A DNA stretch of 64,000 nucleotides from Dillenia suffruticosa. Taxonomy: Eukaryota; Streptophyta; Magnoliopsida; Dilleniales; Dilleniaceae. Shown in pieces: positions 37,313 through 50,039 of this stretch. The DNA lies in the NCBI GenBank assembly GCA_033439265.1, contig JAVTVX010000009.1, positions 2,035,609 to 2,099,608 of the forward strand, written 5' to 3'. Each line of letters starts with the position of its first letter. The first letter of the stretch is position 1. The position numbers and the translations under genes were made by a program. The notes beneath the pieces were generated by a model that was not told the origin of the DNA, did not search any database, and saw only the letters and a list, made by a program, of their open reading frames with translations.

Positions 37313-37513
37313 TTGGATGAAGAAAATGAGGTATATGTGATTGGCAATGAGACTGACAACCATACAATATACTCCATTTTAGGCGTGTTGTTGGGTTGGG
37401 GCTATGGATGTTTGGGGGTTACATTTTGTGGTGGAGGGGGGCTGTTTGTATATAGGAAATATCAACGCAAATATTCACCCAAAAAAAAAATCCACGCAAA
37501 TGAATGGGCATGA
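37313..37513 (+). CDS. Possible small membrane protein, 66 aa
   Basis: A single open frame with an acidic start (MDEENEVYVIGNETDNHT), one hydrophobic segment rich in Gly, Leu and Cys (about residues 21-47), and a basic C-terminal side (YRKYQRKYSPKKK). This inside-out charge pattern suits a single-pass membrane protein or the membrane and juxtamembrane remnant of a receptor kinase. There are no homologous neighbours and no clear promoter. It may be chance. Confidence 0.25.
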   Translation: MDEENEVYVIGNETDNHTIYSILGVLLGWGYGCLGVTFCGGGGLFVYRKYQRKYSPKKKIHANEWA

Positions 37514-39119
37514 TCACCTGAAATGACTTCATCCATTAACAATATTATTAGCTTAAATGCCACAAAAGAAACCAGGCATAGGTCGAAGCTGAGTTAAGCT
37601 CTCTATGAACCTACAATCTAATTGAAGATTCAGCTTTTTATGTGAAATTGTGTACAGAGAAGGCTCCCAATTTCTCAGTTACCAGATGGGTATTCCTTCA
37701 AATAGGACAACCCATCATGCATGTCTTGTATTTCGGACTATTCTTTGTGTTGTCACTTGGAGAAGGAGAATATTTTTAGACTCTGAATCCTCTTTTGTAG
37801 GGCACTTTCCAGTTTGTCCCCACCCCTACTGAGCTCTCGTAATATTCTACTTGAGAGGGGCCACCATTCACTAGCCATTTACTGTCACTTCTTCTTATCA
37901 TATATTTTGTGCTAGTTATCCAGGAAAGGAGAGTTTTCAATTTAAACGTCTCTGTAAACTATTTGTTTTCTACCCTTACGTATGAAAAATGATTGTGTGG
38001 TGATCCTTTATTTCATCCACTTCATTAGTCTTGTCAATATTACCTTTTTTGCTTTTAAATATATGAGACTATGTTTGATTGTAATGGGGTTGATGACCCT
38101 TTTTAGGTTTTGTCGAGGGAGCCTTAATTACAAGGAATTGAATTGTTATTTTCAAGTTGATATTAGTAATAGGCCCACCGTCACTATGATTCCCAATTGG
38201 ATTGATGCTGATTGGAGGGTCCACCTATGTTTTCTTGCATTTTAATGTCACTGATTGGCGACCCTCATGATTTATCTTATCAGTGAAAAAGAAAATCGCA
38301 TAATCAACATAATAAAATATTTCACTCATTTCACCGAGACAGAATATAACATGCATTTGAAATAATAATTTTACAATAAATTTAATTAGAATGTAAATCG
38401 AAAAGATAAAAGGAAAGAAAATAAATGTACGATGAAATATGAAATTACACTCATTTGATTCGAAGTCAAAAAGGAAATAAAAGTAAAAGATGGATGAAAT
38501 AACAGTCCCTCTATATTAGAAAGAATTTCCTTTCTCTTGTGGACGGATTAAGATTGTAATAAAAATTTGTAAACAAAATTATTTTTTCCTTTTTTTTTTT
38601 AGTTTTATATGGTTTAAAGAGAATAAAACTCATTTTCTTCCTATTTTTCCTCTACTTTTCATTCCAACCAAATAAAGAAAAATAATATTTATTTTCTTAC
38701 CTGTCACTCACTCTTATCAAACGAAATATATTTACTTTCACCGAATAAAATATATCTTCTCCTTTCCTTCCCCCTTCCCTCCTCCTCCCCCTCCCTGTGC
38801 CAAACTTACCTTTAAGAAACTGGGGGGCTCGTAAATTTTGAGGTTAAATCAAACATAAGATGTAAATCTTGGACTCCTTAGAACCTCCATAATATATATA
38901 GATATGTGTATATAGAAATGTGTGTGTGTATTTTTTTTTTCCAAGTGGGAATTAAATAAAGATCCCACAGACCAAATTGATCACTTTGTCTATTCCCACA
39001 TTGTCCGAGCAAGAAAAACAAAACCCTTTTCTTATGTTTTATGTCAAATCAATTTCACCCCGCTTGGCTGGGTAGAAAGGAATTTAGTTAGTCCCTAAAA
39101 CCTTTTAACGTATCGAATA

Positions 39120-39620
39120 TTTTTAAAATTAAATTCTAACTTAGATAAAAATAGAAAACAAAAAAAATGGAAATAGATATCAAAATAATACAGAAAAATG
39201 ACACATTGTAACGATATAAGACACCGAAACATGAGAAAAGATGTAAATATAAAAAATAAAAAATTTTATGTAAATATTAATTATTTTATAGAAATAATAT
39301 AATAATCATATTTTATAATAAAAATATATAATTATTAATTATAAGACATATATTATAAAAAACAAAAATTATGACTAAATAAGCATATAATTCATTAAAT
39401 ACAAAAAATGTGTAAATATAAAAAATAAAATAATTTTTAAATAAATATTAATTAATTTAATATGTTTCAAAAATGGAAATGCTTTGAAAATATTAGTGTT
39501 GAAAAGCTTTTATACGTCAAAGGTTAAATTTTTATATAAATACTAATTAATTTAACGTGTTGAAATAAAAATATTTTAAAAATATTAGTATTGAAAAGTT
39601 TTTTTATCCTAGAAATTGAA
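39120..39620 (+). repeat. AT-rich dispersed repeat, copy 2
   Basis: Same block order as 31700-32110, including AAATATTAATTATTTTATAG, AATAATCATATTTTATAAT and AAATATTAATTAATTTAATA. The terminal part (ATATAAATACTAATTAATTT to ATTAGTATTGAAAAG) is repeated once more at 39530-39605. Confidence 0.7.
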
Positions 39621-40499
39621 TTTATACAATAACTTATTATGAATTATCGAATCTCTAACTCATAATTTTGATTTCATTTTAAAATTAATAAAAAAGTGTG
39701 TTTGATAAAAAAGATCGGATCATTTATGTCAACAGTACATCGAAAGTATATTACTTTCTATTTCTGACTACTTAAAACCATCTTTTTGAGTAATGATCGG
39801 AAAATAATTTGAGAATATTATTTTAATACGAGAAGCAGATTATCGATAAACTCAACTTAATAATTTTGGATCTTAATCAAAAGCTTAATTATGAATCATA
39901 CTATGTACGTATGTATATATATTATTTGCAATTAAGCCAACTTTGTCAAACTATATATGCCAATCATTTGGGCATGATAAGTTTAAATATTACTATATTA
40001 TTATCTATTTTAACTCAGGTGGTTTGATTTATTTGAATACTCTATTTAATTTTAATTATACTCAAATTTTCTTAGGTGGGCCTCGACTATTTCTTTATTA
40101 TTATTTTTCTTCACACATACGCTATAGAATAACGAGGGAATCCACGTTGTTATCCGAAAAAGGGTTTGTCACGTCAACTCCAACTATCAAGTATGAAACT
40201 AGCTCATTGATCCTATCATCTGGGGCGGTAACGGGTATATAAAAAAAATGGAGTCCTTATAAGGCAAATATGAAAAGATATGGAACCTCATTGTGTTAAT
40301 TTCAGAAACTTTAATTTTGGTCATCCACTAGCTTGATGCGCTTATCACTAGTTCCCATATTTGACTTATCTCATTGGTCCCTCCCTATAAAGCCCTTCTC
40401 ACCAATATCCGAAATCTTTTATTTCTTTTTCTATTTTTTCTAAAATTTAAATTTTTACAAATGAGGACACCGCAAGTTGGTGTTTTACACGTGGCACAC

Positions 40500-40512
40500 C
40501 TCTCTCTCTCTT

Positions 40513-40553
<41 letters not shown>

Positions 40554-40706
40554 ATTTATAGCAGTGCGAGTGTGTATTCATATCACGAGGATGGGCAAAT
40601 CGTTCGTCGGAACAAGCCCTAGTTAGAGAGGGACAGAGAGAGAGAGAGAGGAAGGTAGAGAGAGAGAGAGAGAGAGAGAGAGTGTGTGTGTGTGTGTGTG
40701 TGTGGG
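40500..40706. repeat. CT, GA and GT microsatellites around the amine oxidase promoter and leader
   Basis: CT tract about 40500-40552, GA tracts about 40634-40682, then GT 40683-40704. The GA and GT tracts would lie in the 5' untranslated region. Confidence 0.85.
40553..40560 (+). promoter_or_regulatory. TATA-like element of the amine oxidase gene
   Basis: TATTTATA follows a long CT microsatellite (40500-40552) and precedes a GA/GT-rich leader (40628-40706). Expected start of transcription is near 40585-40595. Confidence 0.45.
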
Positions 40707-40727
40707 TGAATAGAGAGATCGGCTTGT

Positions 40728-40979
40728 ATGTCAGTGGTGGATTGTTGCAGTGAGAGCAATTACGGTGGATTTGGTGAGCTTGTTAATCCTCTTCAATGGC
40801 CTCAACTCCGGAAAAGGCGACGCCAGTTGTTCTCGTTTCTCCTTCGCAACAGCGTGAATCCTCCTCCTCTGCGGTGCCTGCAACTGAAGGCGTTAAGGAT
40901 TGGAATAGCGTCGCCGCCCCCGCCGCCGGTGACCGATTTGACGATCAGGATCGTCAGAAGCAGAAAAATGGTGCCTTGA
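40728..40979 (+). promoter_or_regulatory. Upstream ORF overlapping the amine oxidase start
   Basis: An ATG at 40728 (TGT ATG TCA) opens an 83-codon frame that runs through the amine oxidase start at 40796 in a different frame and stops at 40979. If it is in the mature leader, ribosomes that start there cannot reinitiate at the main start, so it would lower output. No codon evidence favours it as a protein. Confidence 0.4.
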
Positions 40980-43900
40980 TTCGCCCCGTTGATTCTCTCC
41001 CCGAAAAGGCCAACACCAAAGGTTATCTCTCTCTCTCTCTCTCTATTATTTGGTTAATATATAGATGTATGTATGTCTATAATTGTTTTTATGATTATAT
41101 TTACTTACACTTGAATTTAGATATTTTTAGAAGGACATAAGAAATTTCCTGGCTTGTATTGTAACATTGATGTGATATTTGTACTTGTAGCAAATGTAAA
41201 AATTGAATTTAGTCAATAATACGAGTTCACAAAATCCGGCATTGTGTGGTTTCATTGTTGCTGTAAAGCCAAAAGATTTTGTAAGGTGGTTTTCAGTGAC
41301 CAATCAGACCTTGGTGATGGAACTTTTTCGGGCCTAATGGTATCAAGAGACCCTTTATTAATTTGAAATTTTGAATGAGAAAATGTATAAATATTCTACA
41401 GACGTGGATGTACTCACGGTACTTGGTATTGCAGAGAAATAGTTGATGTTACTCTCATTTGCTAGAACAAAGCCAAATATATCAAATGAGTCAAATACCA
41501 AATTGATTAGCGGTCCACCTTAGCGTGTTTGATATTTTTTTTTTTGTTTGATTTAAAAAGTATTTTGATCAATTTAAAATTATTTGGGTTCGAAAGTTCT
41601 TTTTTTTGGGGGGGGCGATATGGACCTTGTAGGATTTGGGAATTTAGTTGTTAACTGATTTTGTTCATATAGCATTACTCTTTTCTTATGAAGCGGAGTT
41701 GTGACATTGAAATTATTAACTCAAGTTGATGGAACATGAAATTCTAATTGATTTGAGGTCATGAATTCATGACCAGGGCTTTACTATACAAAATTAAAAC
41801 AAAAAATAGTGTTAATCCATTAATAATAATTACTCAACTCAATGGAACTTTGCAATCGAACTTGTAGGTGGGGATAACGCAAGTGATTTCCACTGCATTT
41901 TACCTGCAGCGATGTGTGTTTTGTATGAAGCTGCATGTATTTTCGTTATATTTCATCCCATATCTTTTAGATTTCCTAGCTAATTATTACTGCATCTCAA
42001 TGAGGCCATACCTAAGATTATTTCTACAATTCAATAGTTCAGAATTCCAACTTCTCTCACAAATCAGTTCTTGATCTGAACATCAATATTTTGACTAGAG
42101 TTCATGTCATGGTTAAAAACTTGAAATTTCACTAGTTAGTGTGAATATTGGATGGCATTAAGTTTGATGTGTTTATCAATTATTTGGGTCATGATGTTTC
42201 GTCTATTGCCAAAATTTAAGTTCATGAACCAGTCCACCAAAAGTTTTCCATGATTTATTTCAAGGGAGACTTCAACTGCCTGGCCTTTTTATTTCATTGC
42301 ATTTATTTGACTTTTCTTTCTAAATGTTTGACAGGAATCCCAATTTTGCTGAGAGCTCAAACTAGTCATCCTTTGGATCCTTTGTCAGCTGCTGAAATAT
42401 CAGTTGCAGTAGCAACTGTTAGGGCTGCCGGAGCGACCCCTGAGGTTGTATCATGCACATGAAATAGTTTGTTTAGCTTATATGTAGTTTTATGCTTATT
42501 TTAAAATATTTTAGGTCAGAGACGGCATGCGCTTCATTGAGGTAGTCCTGTTGGAACCAGAAAAGCATGTTGTTGCACTGGCAGATGCATATTTCTTCCC
42601 CCCTTTCCAACCCTCACTACTTCCCAGAGTTAAAGGTGGACCAGTTATCCCTAGTAAGCTTCCTCCAAGACGAGCTAGGCTTATTGTTTACAACCAAAAA
42701 TCAAATGAGACAAGTGTATGGATTGTGGAGCTATCAGAAGTACATGCAGTTACTCGAGGTGGACACCACAGGGGAAAAGTTATTTCATCACATGTGGTTC
42801 AAAATGTTCAGCCTCCAATGGTATTTTCCTTATTCTTGGCCATTGAGCATTATGACCTTTAGCATCCATTATGTTTTCTTATTATTTTATGCTGCAAAAG
42901 AAGAAGCTTTGATGGCCATATGATTAAAATCATTATGGTATGAAAGGCTGCAAGGCCTATGTCTGAGTTGGTCAAGCATAAGAGGGTTAGGAGTAACAGC
43001 CAAATTTTGGCTTACTGATATCATAGATTGGAGTGACAAGCTGTTCTGCAAAAGTATGATAAGCTTTGGTTTATGAAGTGATGCACAAATTGTCATCCTC
43101 TTCATAGGTATTATTACAAATTTTGCATGCAATATTTCTTTTTGCGATGAAGTTTGCATGTGATTGGAAATGTAACAAGTTGCATTGTCCAAATATTGCC
43201 CAAAAAAATGTTGTTCTAACATGGATCTATACCTTTTCTCCATTTTTCAAGCTCTGGCAATGGTTATTTTGTAGCAATTGACACCTGTAATTACAGAATT
43301 CAGGGAGGGCTATATGTGCTGTTTCTCTTAAAATTGTGTATGCCATGGATCTTCTCAATCTCTGTGCACTCTTACACTTAAGAGAAACATGTTTGTTCTG
43401 GGATTTTCTATATGTCTTTCTGCCCACCAGATTAAAATGAATTTAAGTTTTGTCGGCTTGATGGTTTGGTTGGAAATTTTGATATATTAAAATTCCATCA
43501 CCAAACTGCCCACCACTGTGAACCTTTTGTCTCTAAATATTTTTTTGTTTTTTTTTTTGGTTTTCCTATATGGGTTTTATTGTTATCATCATCATCATCA
43601 TCATTATTATTATTATTATTATTATTATTACTACTACTATTACTACTACTTTTTTTTTCCTCATTTTTGAAATCTTCTTGCTTAAACTGCAGGATGCTGT
43701 GGAATATGCTGAGTGTGAGGCTGTTGTGAAAGATTATGTACCTTTTCAGGAAGCAATGAAGAAGAGGGGTGTTGAGGATATGGATCTTGTAATGGTTGAT
43801 GCATGGTGAGCTATTCTTCACTATGTTTTCCTAGTAGAATTCTCATTGTAATATTCTTTCTTTATTATTATTATTTTTCTCTCGTCCTATGGTGTTCAAA

Positions 43901-46900
43901 TTTTTTGACACATTTTCTACAGGTGTGTTGGCTACTATAGTGACAGTGATGCTCCCAGTCGAAGACTAGCAAAACCACTCATATTCTGTAGAACTGAGAG
44001 CGATTGTCCAATGGAAAATGGGTATGCACGCCCAGTTGAGGGTATTTATGTAGTTGTTGACATGCAACATATGGTGGTTGTGGAGTTTGAAGACCGTAAA
44101 CTTGTTCCTTTGCCTCCAGCTGATCCCTTGAGAAACTATACCCCAGGAGAAACACGAGGTGGTGTTGACCGAAGTGATGTGAAACCCTTGCACATTATTC
44201 AGCCTGAAGGTCCTAGTTTTCGTGTTGATGGTCACTATGTAGAATGGCAAAAGGTAGTTCTTGATTTGGCAGCTGTCGTGTATATTATTTGCTCAAGTTT
44301 TCAGCTTCTTAACTAATTGGATTTGCTTGCTTCTGGTTGTCAGTGGAACTTTCGTGTGGGTTTTACTCCAAGGGAGGGTCTGGTTATACACTCTGTGGCA
44401 TATGTAGATGGTAGCCGGGGTCGAAGGGCTGTTGCCCATAGATTGAGTTTTGTGGAGATGGTTGTTCCTTATGGAGATCCAAATGATCCACATTACAGAA
44501 AAAATGCCTTTGATGCTGGTGAAGATGGCCTTGGGAAGAATGCCCATTCCTTAAAGAAGGTATACTTAAGTTATGTATTCTACAATTGTCTGTTCAACAT
44601 AATTAAGGTTCTGGAGTTTTCTGATTGTCCTTGAATCTGAAAAGGTTTCAACTGATCCACAGGGATGCGATTGCTTAGGATTTGTCAAATATTTTGATGC
44701 TCATTTCACCAATTTTACTGGAGGTGTTGAAACAATTGAAAATTGTGTCTGTTTGCATGAGGAGGATCATGGAATCCTTTGGAAGCATCAGGATTGGAGA
44801 ACAGGCTTAGCAGAAGTTAGGCGATCTAGACGGTTAACAGTATCTTTTATATGCACTGTAGCTAATTATGAGTATGGTTTCTACTGGCACTTCTACCAGG
44901 CAAGTCAAACTCTACATTTTGGTTTTTGTCATCAGATATTTAGTTGCGGTGTTTCATATAATGATGATTGATATTGCATATTGAACTTAACGATGACATT
45001 GGACTGGGTCGGAATGCAGGAATATGTTTAGAGCTGTTCTTAGTTCCTCTATCTGGTGAATAGCTCTCAATATTTTATCTTTGTTCTTTTAGAATTTCAC
45101 TCTTTCAAATTGTGAATTGTATTCACTCACTGTCCTTGTAATCATTGCTTCTTTGCTGGAAGGAAGATTCTGAAATTAATTTTGAACCTTTAAAGATCAG
45201 TAATTTATGTTATTCTATCACTTGCACTTCATTTCGTTGCATACTTTCCGCAGAATATGAAAAGCACGTGTACTTTCATTGCTGTCATGATGCAATACAT
45301 ATTTTCTTACCTAATTAAATCTTTATTACCACATCCATCCTTCTCTGCATGTTCTTTGGTTTAGTATGCTTGTGAAAGTTGGGATCATATATTTTCTTTT
45401 AACAGGATGGGAAAATTGAAGCTGAAGTTAAACTTACGGGAATTCTAAGTTTAGGAGCATTGCAGCCTGGTGAATCACGAAAATATGGCACGACAATTTC
45501 ACCAGGCTTATATGCACCAGTTCATCAACATTTTTTTGTTGCACGCATGAATATGGCAGTTGATTGCAAACCTGGTGAAGCATTTAACCAGGTATAGTTG
45601 ACAAGTGCTTAATGTTGTTTTCTGTATTTGACTTTTGTTTTCATTTCTATGCTCTCAACTGCATGACATGTTCATGTTCATTCATGCATTTTAGAAAATT
45701 TTTGTATTCATCGGGAAAATTGATGTGATGAGAAGGGTTGAACGATGAGAATGTACAAATGTTTAGTAGTCTTAATATAGGACTTTTTTCTTCATACTTT
45801 AGTATCTCTACACCTTTTTCTGCTTTTTTAAATCGAAGTATATTTGTTGAGGGCTTAGAGTTAGATATTCCTTTCTTCAATTTTATGTTTTCCAGCAGCC
45901 TAGAGTTGGATATTCCTTTTCACTGGTTTTATCATTTAAAACTTTCTTCTCAGAATACAGTTTCTCTTTATAAAAGGAAAAGATATAACTAGTTGTTGAG
46001 CTTGAAGGATCTCAAGCAAAATGGTCCCCGTGGTTATCTAGCATGGACTCAGGTACAGGTGTGTTGGTGTTAGTATGCATTTCATTGTGGAAATTCCTCA
46101 ATACTCATATCCACACCCTTGGTGTGTCCATACAACTGGGTAAAGGGAAGAGTCCTTGTGGGTAGGTGGTTATTACTCTTATCCAATGGGGGATTTAGAA
46201 GTTTTTGTTGAAGGGGGAGATACAACATGCAATATGTAGAAGTAACATTAGAAAAGAAAGGAAACATATGCAAAAGCACATTGGTTGCTCCTCTCTCTCT
46301 CTCTCTCCCCTTTTTTTTGGGGGGGGGGTGTAGTAACTTTTTAAGGAAAGGCTCTTTGGGAGATTCCTCTGGTAGAGCCTTTTTCTGGACTTCCCAAATA
46401 CCCTCTTAATGTGAGAAGATATGTTTGAAGAAATCAAACAGCTTGACGACTTTATTTTAAGACCTAAATTTGATATAGTTTTTTGGTTTACTTGACATTC
46501 AGCATAAAAGATGTTATCATCAGTTATATGGGCAAGTTGTCCTTGTGTTTGCTAATTTGTATTTGGACCTTAAGTTACACCTACAGTTCTAGTGTAATTC
46601 TTGAGTTGCAAATTGACAATGATATTGTTCTCATTAGCCATGACAATCAGGGCATCTCCTTAGCCTGCTGATTGAGATAAAAAGTGTTTCTTATTGCTGT
46701 TAACAGTTGGTCTTAATCTTCTTACATATATGCCTACTGGATTTGGTTATGTAGGTTGTTGAAGTGAATGTTAAAGTTGAAGAACCTGGTAAAGGTAACA
46801 TTCACAGCAATGCATTTTATGCTGAGGAAAAACTGCTCAGATCTGAAATGGAAGCAATGTGTGATTGTAACCCTTTGACTGCTCGTCATTGGATTGTAAG

Positions 46901-48715
46901 GCACCTCAACCATTGTTATGAATTTGGCTGAGCCAGTTCAATTTTTTGTGATGTTTGATCATTTTACTTTTTTGGCTTTTATCTATCGTTCTTTCTTATT
47001 TGCTCAACCTTCTTTTGTTGTTGAACTCGCTTGTGGGCATCAATTGCTTTGTTTTTGTAATTTTTGCTGCATCCATGATTTCAATCTTATTTTCATATGG
47101 TTATTTTTGTTATTTCAATCTTATTTTCATATTGTTATTTTCATATGATTATTATCCCTTTGATGCTTATTTCGTGATATCTGCTGATGTTTGTTTTATG
47201 ATAACCTTGTGTTATTAATATAATTGTTTAATTAGCGGTTCATCAATTTCAGATAAGGAACACAAGAACAGTCAATAGGACTGGACATCTGACTGGCTAC
47301 AAGCTAGTTCCTGGTTCAAACTGCTTGCCTTTGGCTGGTGCTGAGGCTAAGTTTTTGAGAAGGGCTGCTTTCTTAAAGCATAATCTCTGGGTTACACCAT
47401 ATTCATGTAGTGAGGCATTTCCCGGAGGAGAGTTTCCAAATCAAAATCCTCGTGTTGGGGAAGGACTGGCTACATGGGTCAAGCAGAATCGGCCACTGGA
47501 AGAAACTGATGTAGTCCTTTGGTTAGTTTCATTTATCTTTTACCCTTTTTTGTTCTGTATTGTTGACTTGAAAGGCTTTGCTTCTATTAAAGAACAAAGA
47601 TTCGATCTGAAGCACTTGATAGTATAGTTTAGCCATGTCATATTTTAGGATCCTGTTTGAGAACGGGAAGATGCATAAAATTGTATTTAGTCCTAGAAAT
47701 TCTATAGCTAATATAAACAACATATACTTACATTTTGGCTTGGTTCTCTAGATTGTAAAATTTTAATCTCTACACTTGCAGGTACGTATTTGGAATCACC
47801 CATGTTCCCCGATTGGAAGACTGGCCTGTGATGCCAGTAGAGCGCATCGGATTTATGCTTATGGTACTGCCTCATTGATTTGATTTACCCTAAAATCTAA
47901 AGAACAAATTGCATGTCATTTTCCTTATGAAGTTTCCAAAACCTTCTGTCACAATTCGATATACACTTGCATTCACTTCTTGACCGTGAAAACTAATGAC
48001 TTTAGAGATTCAAATCAAGTATATATATATTTTTTGGAATGAGGACTAGTTTTATGCTGGCTGATATACGAATCCTCTGCCTTTCTGCTACTGAAATGAC
48101 TTATCCTGTTCTGCACATCTCTTGTCAATATACTGCTTAGAAACTAAATTAAGCTCTGGTAGACTATTGCCACCAAATCATGAATCCTAGTACGACAGAT
48201 GGTGAATACTTGATATTTAAGTACATGTTACAGTTTGCGATTTGTATGGGAAATGACTTCTGTTCTTGGGTTTTCATTCAATTGGAAAGTACTTGGCCGT
48301 GGAAGTATGCTTGTCATCTGGAATCATTGATGCTTCCAGCCACAAAACTTCCACGACTTCTGTCCAAAGCCTGCTCGCAAAGGACCATGTAACCATGTTT
48401 AGTACCCTACCTAGGCCCCTACCTGAAAACAAGTTGGCCATTGAATAGGATACATTATAGGACTCTCTTTACCGTATGATTTGGTCATGAGTTAGGTAGC
48501 TGTTTTGTGATTGATCATCAGACATTGACCTTGTTTTCGAGAGATCGGTTTGGCATGCCCTTATCCTGATATTTTTCTGGATGTTTTCACTGCAGCCCCA
48601 TGGCTTCTTCAATTGTTCGCCTGCAGTGGATGTCCCACCAAGTTCTTGTGAGTTGGAGATTAAGGACAACGTGATCACAAAACCAATTCAAAATGGTTCG
48701 CTTGCTAAGCTTTGA
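40796..48715 (+). CDS. Copper amine oxidase, peroxisomal type (At2g42490-like), 778 aa
   Basis: Twelve exons: 40796-41021, 42335-42444, 42515-42820, 43693-43805, 43923-44253, 44344-44559, 44663-44899, 45406-45591, 46755-46895, 47253-47521, 47782-47863 and 48596-48715. Phases close to 778 residues, near the family length. It oxidises primary amines such as putrescine to aldehydes, ammonia and hydrogen peroxide. Seen: N2 and N3 domain sequence ([20 protein letters not shown]), the cofactor site VANYEYGF with Tyr503 as the topaquinone precursor, copper ligands His553 and His555 (HQHFF) and probably His719 ([10 protein letters not shown]), and Asp419 ([10 protein letters not shown]) as the likely catalytic base. 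The C-terminus is SLAKL; AKL is a type 1 peroxisomal signal. There is no secretion signal, so it acts in peroxisomes. Intron 7 has a GC donor (CAG|GCAAGT at 44900). The position two before Asp419 is Ala, where secreted enzymes have a gate Tyr. Confidence 0.96.
43582..43650. repeat. ATC/ATT/ACT trinucleotide microsatellite in amine oxidase intron 3
   Basis: Runs of ATC, then ATT, then ACT units followed by T9, about 40 bases before the exon 4 acceptor. It gives false open frames of Ile or Asn/Asp repeats. Confidence 0.9.
46311..46328. repeat. T8/G10 junction in amine oxidase intron 8
   Basis: Preceded by a CT microsatellite (about 46291-46306); one of several T-run to G-run junctions in the window. 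Confidence 0.8.
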
Positions 48716-49110
48716 AGGGACCCCATTAGTTTCATCAATGTTGGCATTTTGTGAATTTTCACTTTTTGCCTTTCGCGTTATTAGCTTTGTTTTTTCTCTC
48801 TTTTCGTTAGGAGTGCAGACTGCAAACGTATTTATTTTGGGACAACCTTTTGTTAATCAAAAGAAATATTCTCTACATCTTATGTTATATTTATGGGATG
48901 TTCTCAGTATCACGTGAAGAGTCGTATTTTTTTTTAATACTTAACCATCGATATTCAAAAATCTGATTAATTCGATTCGAATAATTATATGGTCTAATTT
49001 AGGGGATTATTCTCTCCATTTTGAAAGTGTAATAAGCATGGAAACATAGAACTGCCCTTAGATTGTCTCCTATATACCATATTACAGTTTCAGTAGCTAT
49101 TCTGATATTC

Positions 49111-49430
49111 CTAGATCAATGTATTTTTTTATTTTTGGGCATTATGGTTGACCTTCAGGGGGCATTCTTGATCATGAGGTGTTGGCAATGACGGATATAT
49201 CAAAGTCTTCCCATGCTCCCCACATAAAAGATTCCCCACATTTGTAATTCTATTTTTCTATTCAAAATTTGTGTATAATAACCTAGATCAATGTATTTAT
49301 TATTATTATTTTTTATTATGGTTGACCTTCAAGGGTCATTCTTGATCATGTGGTGTTGGCAATGACGGATATATCAAAATCTCCCCATGCTCCCCACATT
49401 TGGACCTCTATTTTTCTATTCAAAATTTTG
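49111..49430. repeat. 172-bp tandem duplication
   Basis: CTAGATCAATGTATTT starts at 49111 and 49283. Both copies carry ATGGTTGACCTTCA, CATTCTTGATCATG, GGTGTTGGCAATGACGGATA and CTATTTTTCTATTCAAAATTT. The copies are very similar, with small indels. Confidence 0.9.
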
Positions 49431-50039
49431 GGGTTTTTCTAAGCTTTTGCCATGTCAGTCGTTCGAGGGAAGACCATAGCCAAAGCCTTTTGGACCCCAT
49501 AGAGCTAGAAGATGGAAAGGAAATGAGAGGAGTAGAAATCTAGATTTTTTTAAATATGAATTCATAGACAATTGAATTAATAAAAAATATATCAAAATTT
49601 TTAATCCAAATTCGGATTTAAGTTTTAAAAATAAAAAAAATTATGTTATGAAGGTTTTTTTTTAAAAAAATATTTGATTATTGTTCTAATTGAATTAATT
49701 AAAATATAATTTTAAGTTTGAAAAAAAAATCTAGACTTTTCTGAAACCTACTCCACCCCAGTCTTTACTCCCTTTTAAAAGTCTTCACTTCCCATTGGTT
49801 TCATTAGCACAAAAAACCGAATCCCCATTGGCCATTTTCCCACCAGTAGTTGCTTTTTAAAAGCTTTTTTTTTTTTTTTTTTGTACTACTTTTTAAAAGC
49901 TTTAGGGAAAAAGAAAAAAATAAAGATGAGAATCGTATCAGATTCGGATACCTAAAATTTTAGCTATCGCATTAAATGAATTATGAATTAAAAAAATCAA
50001 TATTTTATCCAAAAATATTTTTAAAAAATATTTATTTAA

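Larger units (their letters stand above)
33413..40550. other. Long AT-rich gene-poor spacer
   Basis: GA microsatellite at 33718-33750. 33950-35290 is uniform AT-rich sequence that looks like a worn large repeat of unknown class. CT microsatellite 35292-35315, then a direct duplication at 35.5-35.9 kb. 36600-36890 may hold worn SINE pieces. 37313-37513 has a small membrane-type frame, listed separately. 39120-39620 is a dispersed repeat copy. No convincing gene. Confidence 0.4.

Noticed and set aside
43466-43821. Frames coding poly-Ile, poly-Leu or poly-Asn/Asp
   Set aside because: Translation of the intronic ATC/ATT/ACT microsatellite of the amine oxidase gene.
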